A stretch of 64,000 nucleotides of DNA from Cruorifilaria tuberocauda (Eukaryota; Nematoda; Chromadorea; Rhabditida; Onchocercidae). The notes below the pieces were generated by a model. It was given only the letters and a program-made list of their open reading frames with translations. It had not been told where the DNA came from and made no database searches. The translations under genes were made by a program, and so were the position numbers. The stretch spans positions 1-64,000 of the forward strand of contig JABVXU010000203.1 of NCBI GenBank assembly GCA_013365365.1, in the 5' to 3' direction. Positions 1 through 12,448 of the stretch are shown here, one piece after another (the first letter of the stretch is position 1; every line of letters starts with the position of its first letter).

Positions 1-1
1 T

Positions 2-46
2 GTTGAAGTTAAAGCAGCTGTTCCAAAAGAGTTCATATTGGCACAG
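2..46 (+). CDS. 3' end of an exon of a probable RRM-type RNA-binding protein (partial)
   Basis: The first bases read VEVKAAVPKEFILAQ in one frame and then meet a GT donor (CAG|GTAGTG). A V-E-V-K-x-A-x-P-K-E string is how the second RNA-recognition motif of Musashi/DAZAP/hnRNP A-type proteins ends, so this is probably the end of an RRM exon of a gene lying mostly left of the window. If so the protein would bind RNA. Only 15 codons are visible, and no following exon could be recognised before the convergent gene at 1075. It could be a chance open frame; the family match rests on one short motif. Confidence 0.4.
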
Positions 47-1074
47 GTAGTGACGAACATATGTATCTCTGCATGTATTGATGATATTTTCCACTGAAAG
101 GAAATGTGGAATTGGCATTATTTTTATTTATTTATTATTATTATTTATTATCGTTGTTACTATTATTGTTATTATTATGACAAAGTGATGGCTTACTTGA
201 TCCCGTATAGGTATAAATCTTGCAAATATTCCACAAGCAATTTGTAATCGAAGAGACTAGTCTTTTTCTAATTGACGACGATTTAATTTAAATCTGATTT
301 AAGAACTAATTTTTCATCTAATTTTTAAAAGATGAATTCTAGTTGTTGAGCATATCTATTTATTTCTTGATACCAAGGGAGAAACCGGAAAAGGATGAAA
401 AAGCAATTTGCAATGAGAAAATTTTTGATGAATTAAGTAGAAATTTTTATTTTATCATCAACTTCAAAATAAAGTAATTTTGATTACTTTAGATCTTTCT
501 ACCAATTGCACATAAGTAATGAAATTCCACACTGCATAATAAGAGTAATAAAAAATAAGGAATAATTCCTATGTTTTGCTCAGTTGTTTCAATAAGCATT
601 TATGATTGCTCTGGTATCCTACAACTAAGTAAATTGACTGACAAACAGCAAAGGTTAGATGGTGTAAATAGTGCTCTTTAATTATCATTAAGAAGTAATT
701 AATCGATCATCATGATTGTTTGTTGGAAGGGAGAATCCGTTTTTGATTTATTATTTTCAATCATAAACAAATATTCAATGCCAGAAAATAATAGTCATAT
801 TGTTAATTATCCACTGTTCACTGAGTATCATTATCATTTTTCAGCCGCCTAAATAGCTCTTTTTCTACCATTTGTTCCGCCATTTCGCAGTTGTATGATA
901 ATTTAATCAATTCTGAAGTTAATGACTTTCGGTAATTTAGCATATGTGCTAGAATTACTGGGAAGTCTGATGGAAGCAGAAATTTATCACAATAAATTGA
1001 TAAGTCAATTTTTAAAATCATATATCAGAAATTTCGCACCTTAAAATCCTTAAATTTCAGAAGGTTATGAAAAT
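47..1074. other. AT-rich noncoding stretch, 3' of a minus-strand gene
   Basis: No exon was recognised. A low-complexity ATT/TTA run occupies about 119-180. A minus-strand open frame at 818-1021 (67 codons) lies just beyond the RASGEF1-like stop codon. It has no family resemblance, so it is more likely 3' UTR or intergenic than an alternative last exon. Confidence 0.4.
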
Positions 1075-4000
1075 TCAATTAAATAAATGGGAACGCAACA
1101 AACGTTTTTCAGTGAGTGTCCTGGAAAGGAGAAGTTGATGCAAAGTACGAGTATCACGTTCAAATAAACATTTTCGATTTTTCCATTTCACAAAATTCGA
1201 TACTTCGGTGCCAAATTGTCTGAGCATCTAGAAGAAAACAAAAAGAAAAAATTATTGAATTAATCAGTAATTCCATGGATAAATGCAGTTCTTAATCAAA
1301 TCAATATTTGGCTGATTAATAATTCATTTATTTTTGCTTCTCAAAGAGGCTAATCGGCCCATTATCTACCAGAAATATAATCGAATTGATACCTTAAAAT
1401 TTATATGTCCATTTGGTAGTAGCAGTGCACATTGACGGAGCAGCAACGATAGATCCTTTATTAAGAGACCAAAAAATGGTATGATAATCTGTAAAAGAAC
1501 CTGTCGAAAATTAAATATTTTTGAAATTTTTATAGAATTTGTGAATTTTGCAAATTTTCCTCCATTCGAAAATTATAAAATTAAAATCTAAATTTAATTT
1601 GAAAATAAACGAAATAACAACATACGGCATCACTTTCGTTCCGAACGCTATTAAAACGCCATATTGCTGCTTTCAGAGTTGATCGATAGCTGACAAAATT
1701 TGCTGTTGGATCAAACTGATGACGAAGAATTTCAAGCTTACTCTTTTCAACACGATTCCACTGTAAATATTCTTATTTAGTTTACGGCATATTTAAAAAA
1801 TTATGATAAGATGAAATTTTAGTAATTCATAGAATACAAAAATATAAAATAAATATTAGCAACAAAAAGTGAATTATTGCTTAAGAGCCAGGAATTAGAA
1901 TCAAATTTAGCATTACTCAAACTTATTGTAGATTCAATATTTTCCTTGTTCAGTTTCATTCGTTTTTGTAATTAATTAAATTTATCTTTCACTGATAATA
2001 ATAATATTTTATGCAAAAAAAAATTCATTTAATTATTGGCAATACTGCAGCATTCCATAAAAAAATAATGAATTAGTAGTTGAAGAAATATTCCATTAAT
2101 GGAGGATTATTTTCGTAGAATACTTTGAAGATTTCTTCCAGAAATAATTTCCTTTATCCACAATCAATCATTCTTGTTATTTCATACTTTTTCTCCTCTT
2201 CTCAAGTATAATTCAATGATAATATCATTTAATTGCATTAAATTAATGATTAATCAGGTAAAAAACAACTTGGACTAATTTCTAGTTCTAGATATATATA
2301 AATGTATGCAAAAAAAATCAATACACATATTTCAAAATTTTTCAATTTTTAGTAGCATTGTCATTTGAATACCATTAGGTGAAGGAAATTCAAAGCAAAA
2401 AGAATAGAAATTAATTAAATTTAAGGAGAAAGAATTACAGTCTTCTTCAGTCTTGCTATAAGTGGTAGTGATAAAGCAGCTACGATAGCCATAAATGAAT
2501 TGAAATTGCCAACATTGATGCATTCTTTAGCAACATCAATGAAGTATTCAATGGTATGTACCCGAAAATGTCTTTTACTACATCGTAGTATTTCGGTTGC
2601 CGTAAGATAGGTTAATCGATTGGACCAATCAATATAGTGCCGTATGTTATTCATGCAACTGCCATATCTCTAAATAATAAATCTTTTTTTAAATAATTTA
2701 AAAACTTTATTAGTATTATTATTTGTATTGACATTTTCAGCGTTTCAAAAAAAAATGCCTTATTGATTATGATCCGTTATATATTATCCTGACAGTTGAT
2801 ATATACTATATTCATAAATTTGAGGAAAAATAAATTTCAATGGAATTTTTTTATGAATAAAAACAAACTTTCTTAACATTCTCATCCATTGCAGCATAAA
2901 CAATTTCATCAGGACCAATCATATTTAATCGCTCCTGGAACATTGATATTGATAATACTACATAACAAATCAAATTTTAATTTATTGATTTAAATTTCCA
3001 CTGATCCTTTCTGTAATTACCTTTATAGAAATAAAAAAAGACGAGATAAAAAGTTTAATAGCTTAAAGCTTACTAACCAATTCGATAAGCGTCATTTGTC
3101 GCGCCAAGGTTGTTGGATTTGGACAAATTTCCATTAATCCTTTCTGTAATTACTATAAAAAAGCTGTAAAATGGTATTTTACGATGAGATATATTTAAAT
3201 TTTCGTTAATTAAAAGAAAAAAGATATTGAAATTAATGGATTAAAACAAACATAGGTATTATCATCAATATTCAGAATCTGATCCACACTCGTGATATCA
3301 ATTAATGCCTGTTCGAATCTTTCCGCTCGATCAAGCTAAAATGCATGATTTACACAAATTGAACGTTTGTATTTTCAAATAAAAATTTTAAATCTACAAA
3401 TGTACTCTTATCCTTCCTATTCAATACTAAAAATATAAAATATTGAAATTTCCTTCCCGTATGATGAAGTTGTTGAAGCAATCTATCCATGTGTAATTTG
3501 CAATGTTCATCTGTGGAACATAAGCTAAGCAGTTCAATCAAGCGTTGCTGCATTTGTTGATCACGAAAATCATATGGAATATTTTGAGTCCATTCTAAGC
3601 ATAATTTATAGATTTCACGGAAAGTGCGTATTCTTCCTTCTTTTGTAAAATTTGCTCCAGTTGAATTTTGTTTGAAAACACATTGCTATAATAGAAAATT
3701 AAAACTTACGTTCTTTTTTTCAATCCACTTGAAAATTTTTAACTTTTTCTCTTTGCATATTGAAATTGAAATTAAAAAAAATAAACGAAACTGAAAAAAT
3801 TGGACAATTTTAAAACATACCTGCAGAATTTTTTGTAGTAAATCTGGCGGTGATATAAAAATACGAATATTAAGTAAAATAGCAAAAAGGTAAGATTGTT
3901 CGAGTGAGTAACTGCAACTAGGAATAAGTAGCTCGATTAGTGAATCCAAAGTAACACTTATTAGTGAACCTTCATTATCGAAGACTTTATCCGATAATAT

Positions 4001-4647
4001 AACATCCTATAATAGTACAGCTATGATTAATTTAGATGTTTGAATAATTTAACATAAGTTGACGCTTCAAATTTTTGGTACTACATGTTACCTTTGAAAA
4101 GAATTTCTCATTTGTAAAACGTCTCCAAAACCATACTATGCTAATAGAATATGTTACAAATTGATCTTCTGATATTTTATCTTATTCATCTATTTTCATA
4201 TTTTGATTTCATACGAACCGTATGGGTCAACAAATCTAGAATGAATTACATTAGCATTTCCAAAATACTTCATTACTTTTCCTCTACAAAATTGCATCAT
4301 TTTCTTTCCGTAAATTCAATGTACTTTGTGTAAAAGTTTTAATTTAGTTTTGCTCAACTCTTAATAGCTTGCTTTTCACAGCTCAAGTTTCCTATTATTA
4401 AAACTTATAAATTTGAGAAAATTGAACTCTTTTTTTTCAAAATAGATTTAAAAAGAAGCGAAAGCAACAACAATTATAAAATATGGAATTAATCCACAAA
4501 ACAAACATGTTCCTGGAAGGTTGGATAAGAAGTTGATGGATTTCCTGTTAATGAATCCTCCTTTGCTATCAGTTTTTGTTTGTTTACTCTTCCTTTTTCA
4601 TGCTCCTTCGCTTTTTGGTTCCCAATAGGTGAATCGTTTGATGTCAT
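1075..4647 (-). CDS. RASGEF1-type Ras-family guanine nucleotide exchange factor
   Basis: Predicted exons (high to low): 4507-4647, 3821-4006, 3428-3685, 3252-3335, 3078-3143, 2869-2934, 2439-2669, 1626-1760, 1393-1488, 1075-1227. They sum to 1416 nt, 471 aa, almost exactly the length of human RASGEF1B. An N-terminal RasGEFN domain (exons 2-3, TLDSLIELLIPSCSYSLEQS) is followed by a CDC25-homology RasGEF domain. The signature blocks there are TLARQMTLIEL, FIDVAKECINVGNFNSFMAI, ARLKKT/W, and LPNGHINFK near the end. Such proteins catalyse GDP release from small GTPases of the Ras/Rap group at membranes. All splice junctions are phase 0, which makes the model self-consistent. The donor ending exon 3 (TTA|GTATTG) is weak, and the first exon (Ser/Lys-rich, no homology) is the least certain part. 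The catalytic core is intact. Confidence 0.9.
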
Positions 4648-7600
4648 TGATATCAGTATTCCTTCTTTATTTTTTTGTTCGAAAGTAATAAATAACACTG
4701 GATAATCAAACCATTTGAAAGATTTGGATCGATGATATGTTAGTCGCGCTATAATTTTTTATAAATAGCAATTAGGCACAAAATAGTCATCAAGACTTAT
4801 TATCATTGCAATTTCTTATCTATTTTTGTTTACTAAATATCTTTAATTGTTTTTTTCTTGCAATCAAACTTTTTATGATCTAATTGCAATCAGTTGTAAT
4901 CGAATTAAATGTAAAAACGTTATAATTAATGCTAGAATGAGTGAATTTATGTTACTGATAAATTGTTTCAACAGTATTGTAAATTTTAACAACATAAACA
5001 CTTGTGAAATATAATATTACATTTAGGATACGTCATTAATCCTAACTGTGCCATACTTATCAGCGTTACTCCACTGATCTTAAAGGATACTGATAAGATA
5101 CTATTAAACGAGCAACCAGATTTATCATTATATACAAATTAAAAGTTCTATTTTAATTTGCAAATTTTATGCTCTCATTCATTCATTTAAAGAGAATTCG
5201 AAAAAAAAGGGATAATGAAGTTATTCCTTCACATATTAAATTGTTACATAATTTAGTAAAAAAAAATTGCAAAATCTTAAAAAAATAAGGCTTTGATATA
5301 TCTCTGAGTTCTGCTAAATTATGGGTAATTTATAAAATATATAAACATCATTAAACTTAAGATTATAACATTTTCCAAGTTCACCAAAACGAAATAAATG
5401 AATTATGATTACAAATGATAACAAAATAAAAATAATTAGTAATTAAATAATATATTCACCGATGTTTGATGCATTAAATGTGCCTTCCTATTCAAATGCG
5501 AAACGCCACGAACGTTAATAAAATTGATCAAACTATTTGTTCAACTGGCATATTCCTGATAAATTCATGCAAATAAAAGATGTGATAAAAGATGAAAATT
5601 CGGAGATATAAGAAAAAAAGAGAAAAGTGGAAATATTCAAGAAAAAAAAGGAATCGAAAAATTTATAAATGTTACTATACAGTAATTTTAATCATTCATT
5701 TGGTAATAATTATTGAATTACAATGCCGATTTTAACAGATACAAATTTACATGATTTATTTTTGATTACGAAGCGAAATGCATAGGAAATGTTAATTCAT
5801 GCCAATAATATTACACTTTTCGTGCATGGATAAGTATTAAACTTGAATACTACTGAATAATTTTTTTTTAACGCTGATAATAACAAATGATTAATTTATC
5901 TATCAGTTATTCTTCACTAACACTTTTATTTGGTTAAATGAACAGACAAATTTTATGATTAAAATAGAAGATTGATTTAACTGGTTAATTGGAAGATTAC
6001 AAAATCAACAACTGGTAATTGATAATTGTCACAGGCGTTGAAGGAAGCTTTTATTAAATATAACTCAATAAATTTCATGTAAAATTAAAATTTAAATTTG
6101 ATAAAGTAAGAAATTTTTAATACTAAATTCACATGACATATTATCAAAAGGAATGAATTAAAGGAAACAACTGAATAAAATGCTATTCAATTCTCGTTCA
6201 TTATTTGCTTTGAACAGGTGTATCTTTTGCTCCAATCTTTAAAAAAGGGCAAACTGTTTGAATAGTTTTGAAAACACCAAACAAATTCTGTTTGATGATA
6301 GGACGCGAAGCTTCATTTAAGCTGGAATTTCACTTTCCAGAGAATAGGTTATTTGGCAAGGCGAAAACAAACGTTTCAGAAAAAACGAAATTTTTATAAA
6401 TCAGACAGCAAAGATTTGCAAGACAACATTGAGAACGATTTGAAAATTTTGTGAAAAATATTTGACGATTTCAAAATTATATTTCTATAAAAATTGGTTT
6501 CAAATTGCTGATTTTATGAACGAATTATTAATCAAATTGTTGCACATTCAATAATTCATTGATATCCTGCCAGATAGCTTTTTAAAATTTACCTAATAAA
6601 TGTGGAAATTTTTAATATCTTATCCTTATTTCTGCTTTTGTTGCTGCTATTGTCTGTTAATTGATAGTTTGAAAAAGAAAATAAAATTATCACTTACCGA
6701 TATTATTAGGCAAGAAAAAAGGAAATAATTTAACAAAATTTCATATTTCCTAGCCTTAAAAGAAAAATTAGATCGCGCACAGATATTCTTTTTTAATGTG
6801 TCCATTCTTACCAACAATTACCAGTTCCATCTTTCTCTAAGATATCACAATTTTTCATGTTTTTTTTTTTACATCTATATCTTTTTACCTGTCGTTCTCT
6901 CTCCACTCGTTTTCACCCTCGCGTTTATCGTTTCAGTAAGGACGCATTAAGCTATTACCGCATTTACCTACTTGTTCAGTCTGAATAATTTGAATGAAAT
7001 TCGTCAAAAACCGGTAATGTTCAACTATACAAAAGAAGTACTGTCAGAAAACCGTCCTTCTCGATCATCTTTCATTTCATTCTTAGTTTTTATCGTGATC
7101 AAGAAACATTGGTTATTTTCCAAACAAATAATTCAATGATCCTATCGAAATATTGAAATTATTTAAATTATAATCTCATTTCTTTCCTCTTTCTTTTCTA
7201 ATCAAAATTATCATTTCTATAAGATAATTTTCGAGGAAAAGAAAAGAAATTTTTTTTATTGACACAATTTTTCTACTCTTTCACTCAATAATACTTGGGC
7301 TTAAAAAAAGAAAACAAAAAGAAAAAAGATTAATCAAAGGTTGAATTTCGACAGATGAACATTACGCAAGCGTTTTTAACTTCGATAAATATATTTTAAA
7401 GCTTTCAAAGAAAAGACAAGAAAAAAGGGAGGAAATGATAGGAAAAAGTGTGAGGAAAAAATCAAAATTGAAAATGACGCATTTGGAAGGATAATCAATG
7501 TAAAAATGATACACAGAAGAAGAAGAATGTGAAACATATTCGATGGAAGAAGATGAAAAGCATCAATCCCAATAGCATTCCATATTCCATATTCAATTTA

Positions 7601-10600
7601 TCACATGGCTAGCTAAATCGTAGAATCTTGGCATGCTAACTTCCCTCAAACTGTTTATACTTTCAGGATAAGCAACCACTCAAAAAATTCTCGCCATATT
7701 TTAGATATATACAAAGTTGCCACTTCCAGACATCAATCATTTTAATTATTTCATCACTCATAATTTGTAGCTAATAATCGCTAGCTTTAATTTTTTTATT
7801 CTTTCATTACCCAAGCTTATTAGATCTTGAAAAGTATCGATTTATACTTGAGAGATTTCCATAACCTAATATTTGGAATGATTTAAATGGAACTGATTTG
7901 ACAGTTTCTTTTATACACGAGGTATGTTTGTTATCTGTTTGCAGTTAGCATCATTAGGTGGTTCGTTGCATTAAATAGTTTTCTTGATCCTAACTACTAA
8001 GTCAGTTCATGACTTTTATTTATTAGCATCAGATAAGTGTGGGGTTCGATGAAATATGTAAAAAATTGTTGAAAAAAACTAAACATTTTACGCCAAATTT
8101 AATCAAATTATAGTATTGTAATTTAATGATTGCTATTGATCAGTCTAATTGAACAAAAGTTAATTAATTAAAGGAAAAAGAGTGAAAGAGACAGATAACG
8201 ATCAGTGAGAATTGAGAACTGATGAAATTTTGATAAAGTTAGCAATTTGGCGGGATAGACAGAGTTTCAGTTTCATTATTAAATATAAAATTAATAAATG
8301 ATTGTTTATTATTGATTTGTTAATTTATTTCAATGATTTTCGAAGAGAAGGATAGAAGATTTCGAAAAATTACTAATTTAAGAAGTATATTACAGACTAC
8401 TGAAAAAATATTGCCCAACATAAGTTAATATAATTGAAATTGAAAGAGATTATTATAAGAACAGAAAAAAAAGAATCTAATGATCGTATTAAATGCCATT
8501 TTTTAATTATTTTTAGAAAATACTGAAAAAGTTATTTTTTGTCATAAAAAAATAGAAAAGATTATCTGATTTGTACAATTGCCGATAACGAATATATTTA
8601 ATTTACTGCTTAATAAGATTGGAAAAAATTTCAAAACTGACAGATTTTAGATATTTGTATGATAACAAAACAAAAAGAATAGAAGTTCATTTCATATTTT
8701 ATTGCACAATCCATCCGTATCGACATGAATATTTCCGGAATCGAGCAATGATCAGGGTGAGGGGAAATGAAGGAGGCAATTGAATAGGAGAGAATCGGAA
8801 AATGCTGATCTGCAATTAAAATTTAGGCTTTGTACTAGATAGAAGAGATAGTTTAACATTTTCGTTTAGAAGAGATGAAGCGGAAAAAAAGCAGAAAGAA
8901 AAGGAAGGCTTGTATAAACAGACCAGTACGCGTCAAGGTCGTTCATCGTTCATTTCAATCATACGAAAATGAGCCGATAACCCATTTCTTCCAAATTATC
9001 TAATCTGATCTGATCTGTGCCTTAATAATGAATTATTAATATTTTTGCAGCATATATGTATACCATATCGATAATGCATCTGTATCAAAAAATTTTTTGA
9101 TAAATATCACTCTATCATTATGATATTTGCAATGAAATGAAAAGGAATTATGGATAGTAAGTGTATTGTTCTGAAATTCTGATGCACGGGTAAGTTAATA
9201 AGCATATTTGTTATCAGATCAATAACTGTGATATTATTGCACTATTTGTATGAATCTTATCATAAATAAATTAATTAACGATTGATGGAATTTTTTTTTA
9301 AATCGTTATTGCAGTAAGAATTAATCTGTTTAATATTGTTGTCAGTTCTCTGTTAGAACTTAATTTGAATATTAAACGTGAATTTTCTCCACTATCCAGT
9401 ATACTTCCAATAGCAATTTTCCATAATTTAACAAATTTTCATCGAGAATTATCCGAATACAAAATTTGGAATTGGTTGCACTTATCCGACGATATAAGAA
9501 ATCGTTAATATTTTAAGGCATATTGTGATAATCATTTACTGGTAATTGCAATTATCTGTAATTAATTCCAATTATATTACCGGTATTGGCTATATTCCAT
9601 CTTGGAAAAGCATTCCATTGTTATTTTAATTATTTCATATTTTATTAAATATTGATATCATAAAATAATAATGCTTAATATTAATTATTTTTATTCTTTT
9701 TGATAACAAAATATTTTCGTTCAAAAAGGGGTATTTTTTACGAAATTAATTTAAATTTTAAGTAAGACTGCAAACGAAATTAACTGTTTTCAATAATTAA
9801 GGCATTATTATTCCTCTTTTATTAGTTTCTATCGTGTTATTGATTTAGATTTATGATTTTCAATCTATTCAATCATCGACGAAATCGTTTTTTCAAATAG
9901 TCCAATTAAAGCATTTAAAATGTGATATATATAGTACTTATGGAGAAATCATGAATAAAAAACGACTAGAATATGAAATTTAAATAAATTTTTACAAAAA
10001 AAAATGGAAAACTATTTTTTGATATATTTCTTGTTTGATAAATCAAAATTGGCTACTGAAATTTAATGGAGTGGAAAAGTTTAATTCATTAATTGTGTCT
10101 CAAATAAAATCTTCACACAATTTTGCCCTATTTAAGTAAATGAATTACGAGTTATAACCAAATATTCAACAGTGAAGTAGCAGTTATACATTCTAAAATT
10201 TGATAGTTGGAATCTTGAATTTTATTCAAAGAAGAAAAATTTCTATATGGAGGAGTAAGTAACCTATATGTTAAGTAATGATAGGTTTTATTGATAAATT
10301 TGATACACTGCGATGTGACAAATTTAATCTTCAGTTGTTGATGCATTTTTATTCTGTCGTGTTGAAAATTTTTCTGAACAAACAGAATATGAGCGATATT
10401 ATCAATTCTGTTCCATCGTATTTCCGAATTGATTGCAGAAAAAATGAAAAATTCCACGTTTTAAAATTTCATTAAAATGGAAATCACTTCAATTTCAATG
10501 AAAATTTCTTATGCTTCTTAGCAGCTTACTTTGCTCACTTACTTTAGGAACAAAATTGTCTACAAGCAAACAAAGAAGTAAATCGTGAGAGTGTTATTAA

Positions 10601-12448
10601 CACGTTGCAACAACATACACAAAAAATGTGATATTTATTTTTCTTCACCTTTGACATATGATCGGCTCATATAAGTTGAATAGAAAATAAGAAAATAAAT
10701 GAATGATTTTAACGACAAATTAATAAATTTATACCTGGTATGCATAACTTACAATACAATCGCTGAATTATCTAAAATAAGCGAAATGGATTTGATCAGC
10801 AAATTTTGAAAGATATTTTTCTCAGAATGAAATCAACAGAATTTTTTTTGCGTTGAGACGATTTATCTGATATGATGAAACTGATAATTCATATCTCATT
10901 GATTTGCTGAATTTGTTATCTATATTGCACCGTAATTCAAGTTGTGATATTAATTTATAGATCAGTTGCATTACCTTTTATTAGTTGCATTACTTTATAT
11001 TTTTCACTTATCGCTTCTGAATATAATTTCTAATATAAAATATACAAATATTGCGATACTTGAAAGTGAGGAAAGAATGTGCGTCAATCAACGTTAAAGT
11101 TAAAAGAGATTCAAGATTTTAATATTTTAAATCTTTGGTCATAAGCCTGAAAAACATTTCTTTACATAAAATATTTTCTATCATTTTTTCAAATCTGATT
11201 CATTTTTCAAATCATTTTCAGGAATAAGCTCAAAAAAACAAGAAAGAAGGTTAGATAAATTTAACCTGAATATTATGATTATTTTTATCGAAATTTCACT
11301 TTCCAATGGAAGTATTATTCAAATAATTATTCATTATATTATAGTTTCGAATTCAGACTACTTTCTGATAAATAACCCCACGCTTTCCTTAACTATATCA
11401 GTAACACTTCTATCTTTCTTGCTTTTCTCAGTTTTTTAGTTGTTTGGTTTTGTCGTTAATTACTTGTAGTTATGATGGATTTTTATTATTTTGTAAGCAT
11501 TAGCTGTTAATGTAATTTGAAATACAAATGCTTCTTTTTTTTCAGCATTTGTCAACTTTGAAGAGTACACACACACACACACACACACATATGTACATAT
11601 CGAATATTTACAATATTTATTTAGTTGTTTAAACTTTTGGTAAGACCTCTATGATAAAATATTTGTTGGATAGGGAACTTTTATACGATCAGATCTTCAT
11701 TTAAGATATGTTAAATGAAAGGAAGTGAGTTATTTTGCAGCTGACAGGGAGAATATTTCATTTATTATCTGGAAATTTTCAACTTTCAACTTATTTTCTT
11801 CACATATCTTCGTAAAAAAAAATGTGTTGAACTGCTTGAAGAAGAAGAAGAATGCTAGAAGATTTGACGAGATTATTCCGTAGAATTGGATGAGGAAAAT
11901 AAAAGAATCAATTTTTAACTTATGAAGAATGAAAATAGAGAAAAAAACCTTATATAAATTATTTCCATGATCATTTACCATTGATTTCATAATAAGAAGA
12001 TCTAATTCATTTTATACTTTTATGTTTCTTTTAGCTTTTCCCTCTGAATTATTAGATCCAGTTTTTGTTTGTTTATTTTAAGCATAAGGTTTTATCAATT
12101 CTATTTTTAACACATGTAGTAAATCTTTTACTATTTATTAATTGTCGCATTTTCCACTTTTTAAAATAATAATATTGTTGATTCAGTGTTTTAGCTCATG
12201 CGCTTAACTTCTTCATGTTGTGTATTTTTTTATCTACTAGGAATATTCCTGAAATTGTAAAATCAGCCGTGAATGTTCACGTCACTATCCATTCATTGGT
12301 TCCAGTGTCGTCACAATCACTTTTTCGTTTATCATTTGATTTTTTTATCATATGAACTATGATGCAGAATTTATTTCAAATCGTTTCGTCTTCCATTTCC
12401 AATTTATATCAAACACTATCGCAACTTAATAAATTTTATACGGTAAAT
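4648..12448. other. Gene-poor AT-rich region (about 7.8 kb)
   Basis: I see no exon with family resemblance on either strand. Open frames on both strands at 10152-10475 overlap each other almost completely and look compositional. A pyrimidine-rich segment at about 6780-6940 ends in GTTTCAG, a splice-acceptor-like end, but no coding follows. The stretch probably holds the promoter of the RASGEF1-like gene (left) and upstream sequence of the unrecognised gene that begins near 12449 (right). The only clear repeat is an AC microsatellite at 11567. Confidence 0.5.
11567..11589. repeat. (AC)n microsatellite
   Basis: Eleven and a half uninterrupted AC dinucleotides, followed by ATATGTACATAT. It lies in noncoding DNA. 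Confidence 0.95.

Noticed and set aside
10152..10475. Overlapping open frames on both strands
   Set aside because: They mirror each other, lie in AT-rich DNA without splice-consistent neighbours, and resemble no family.
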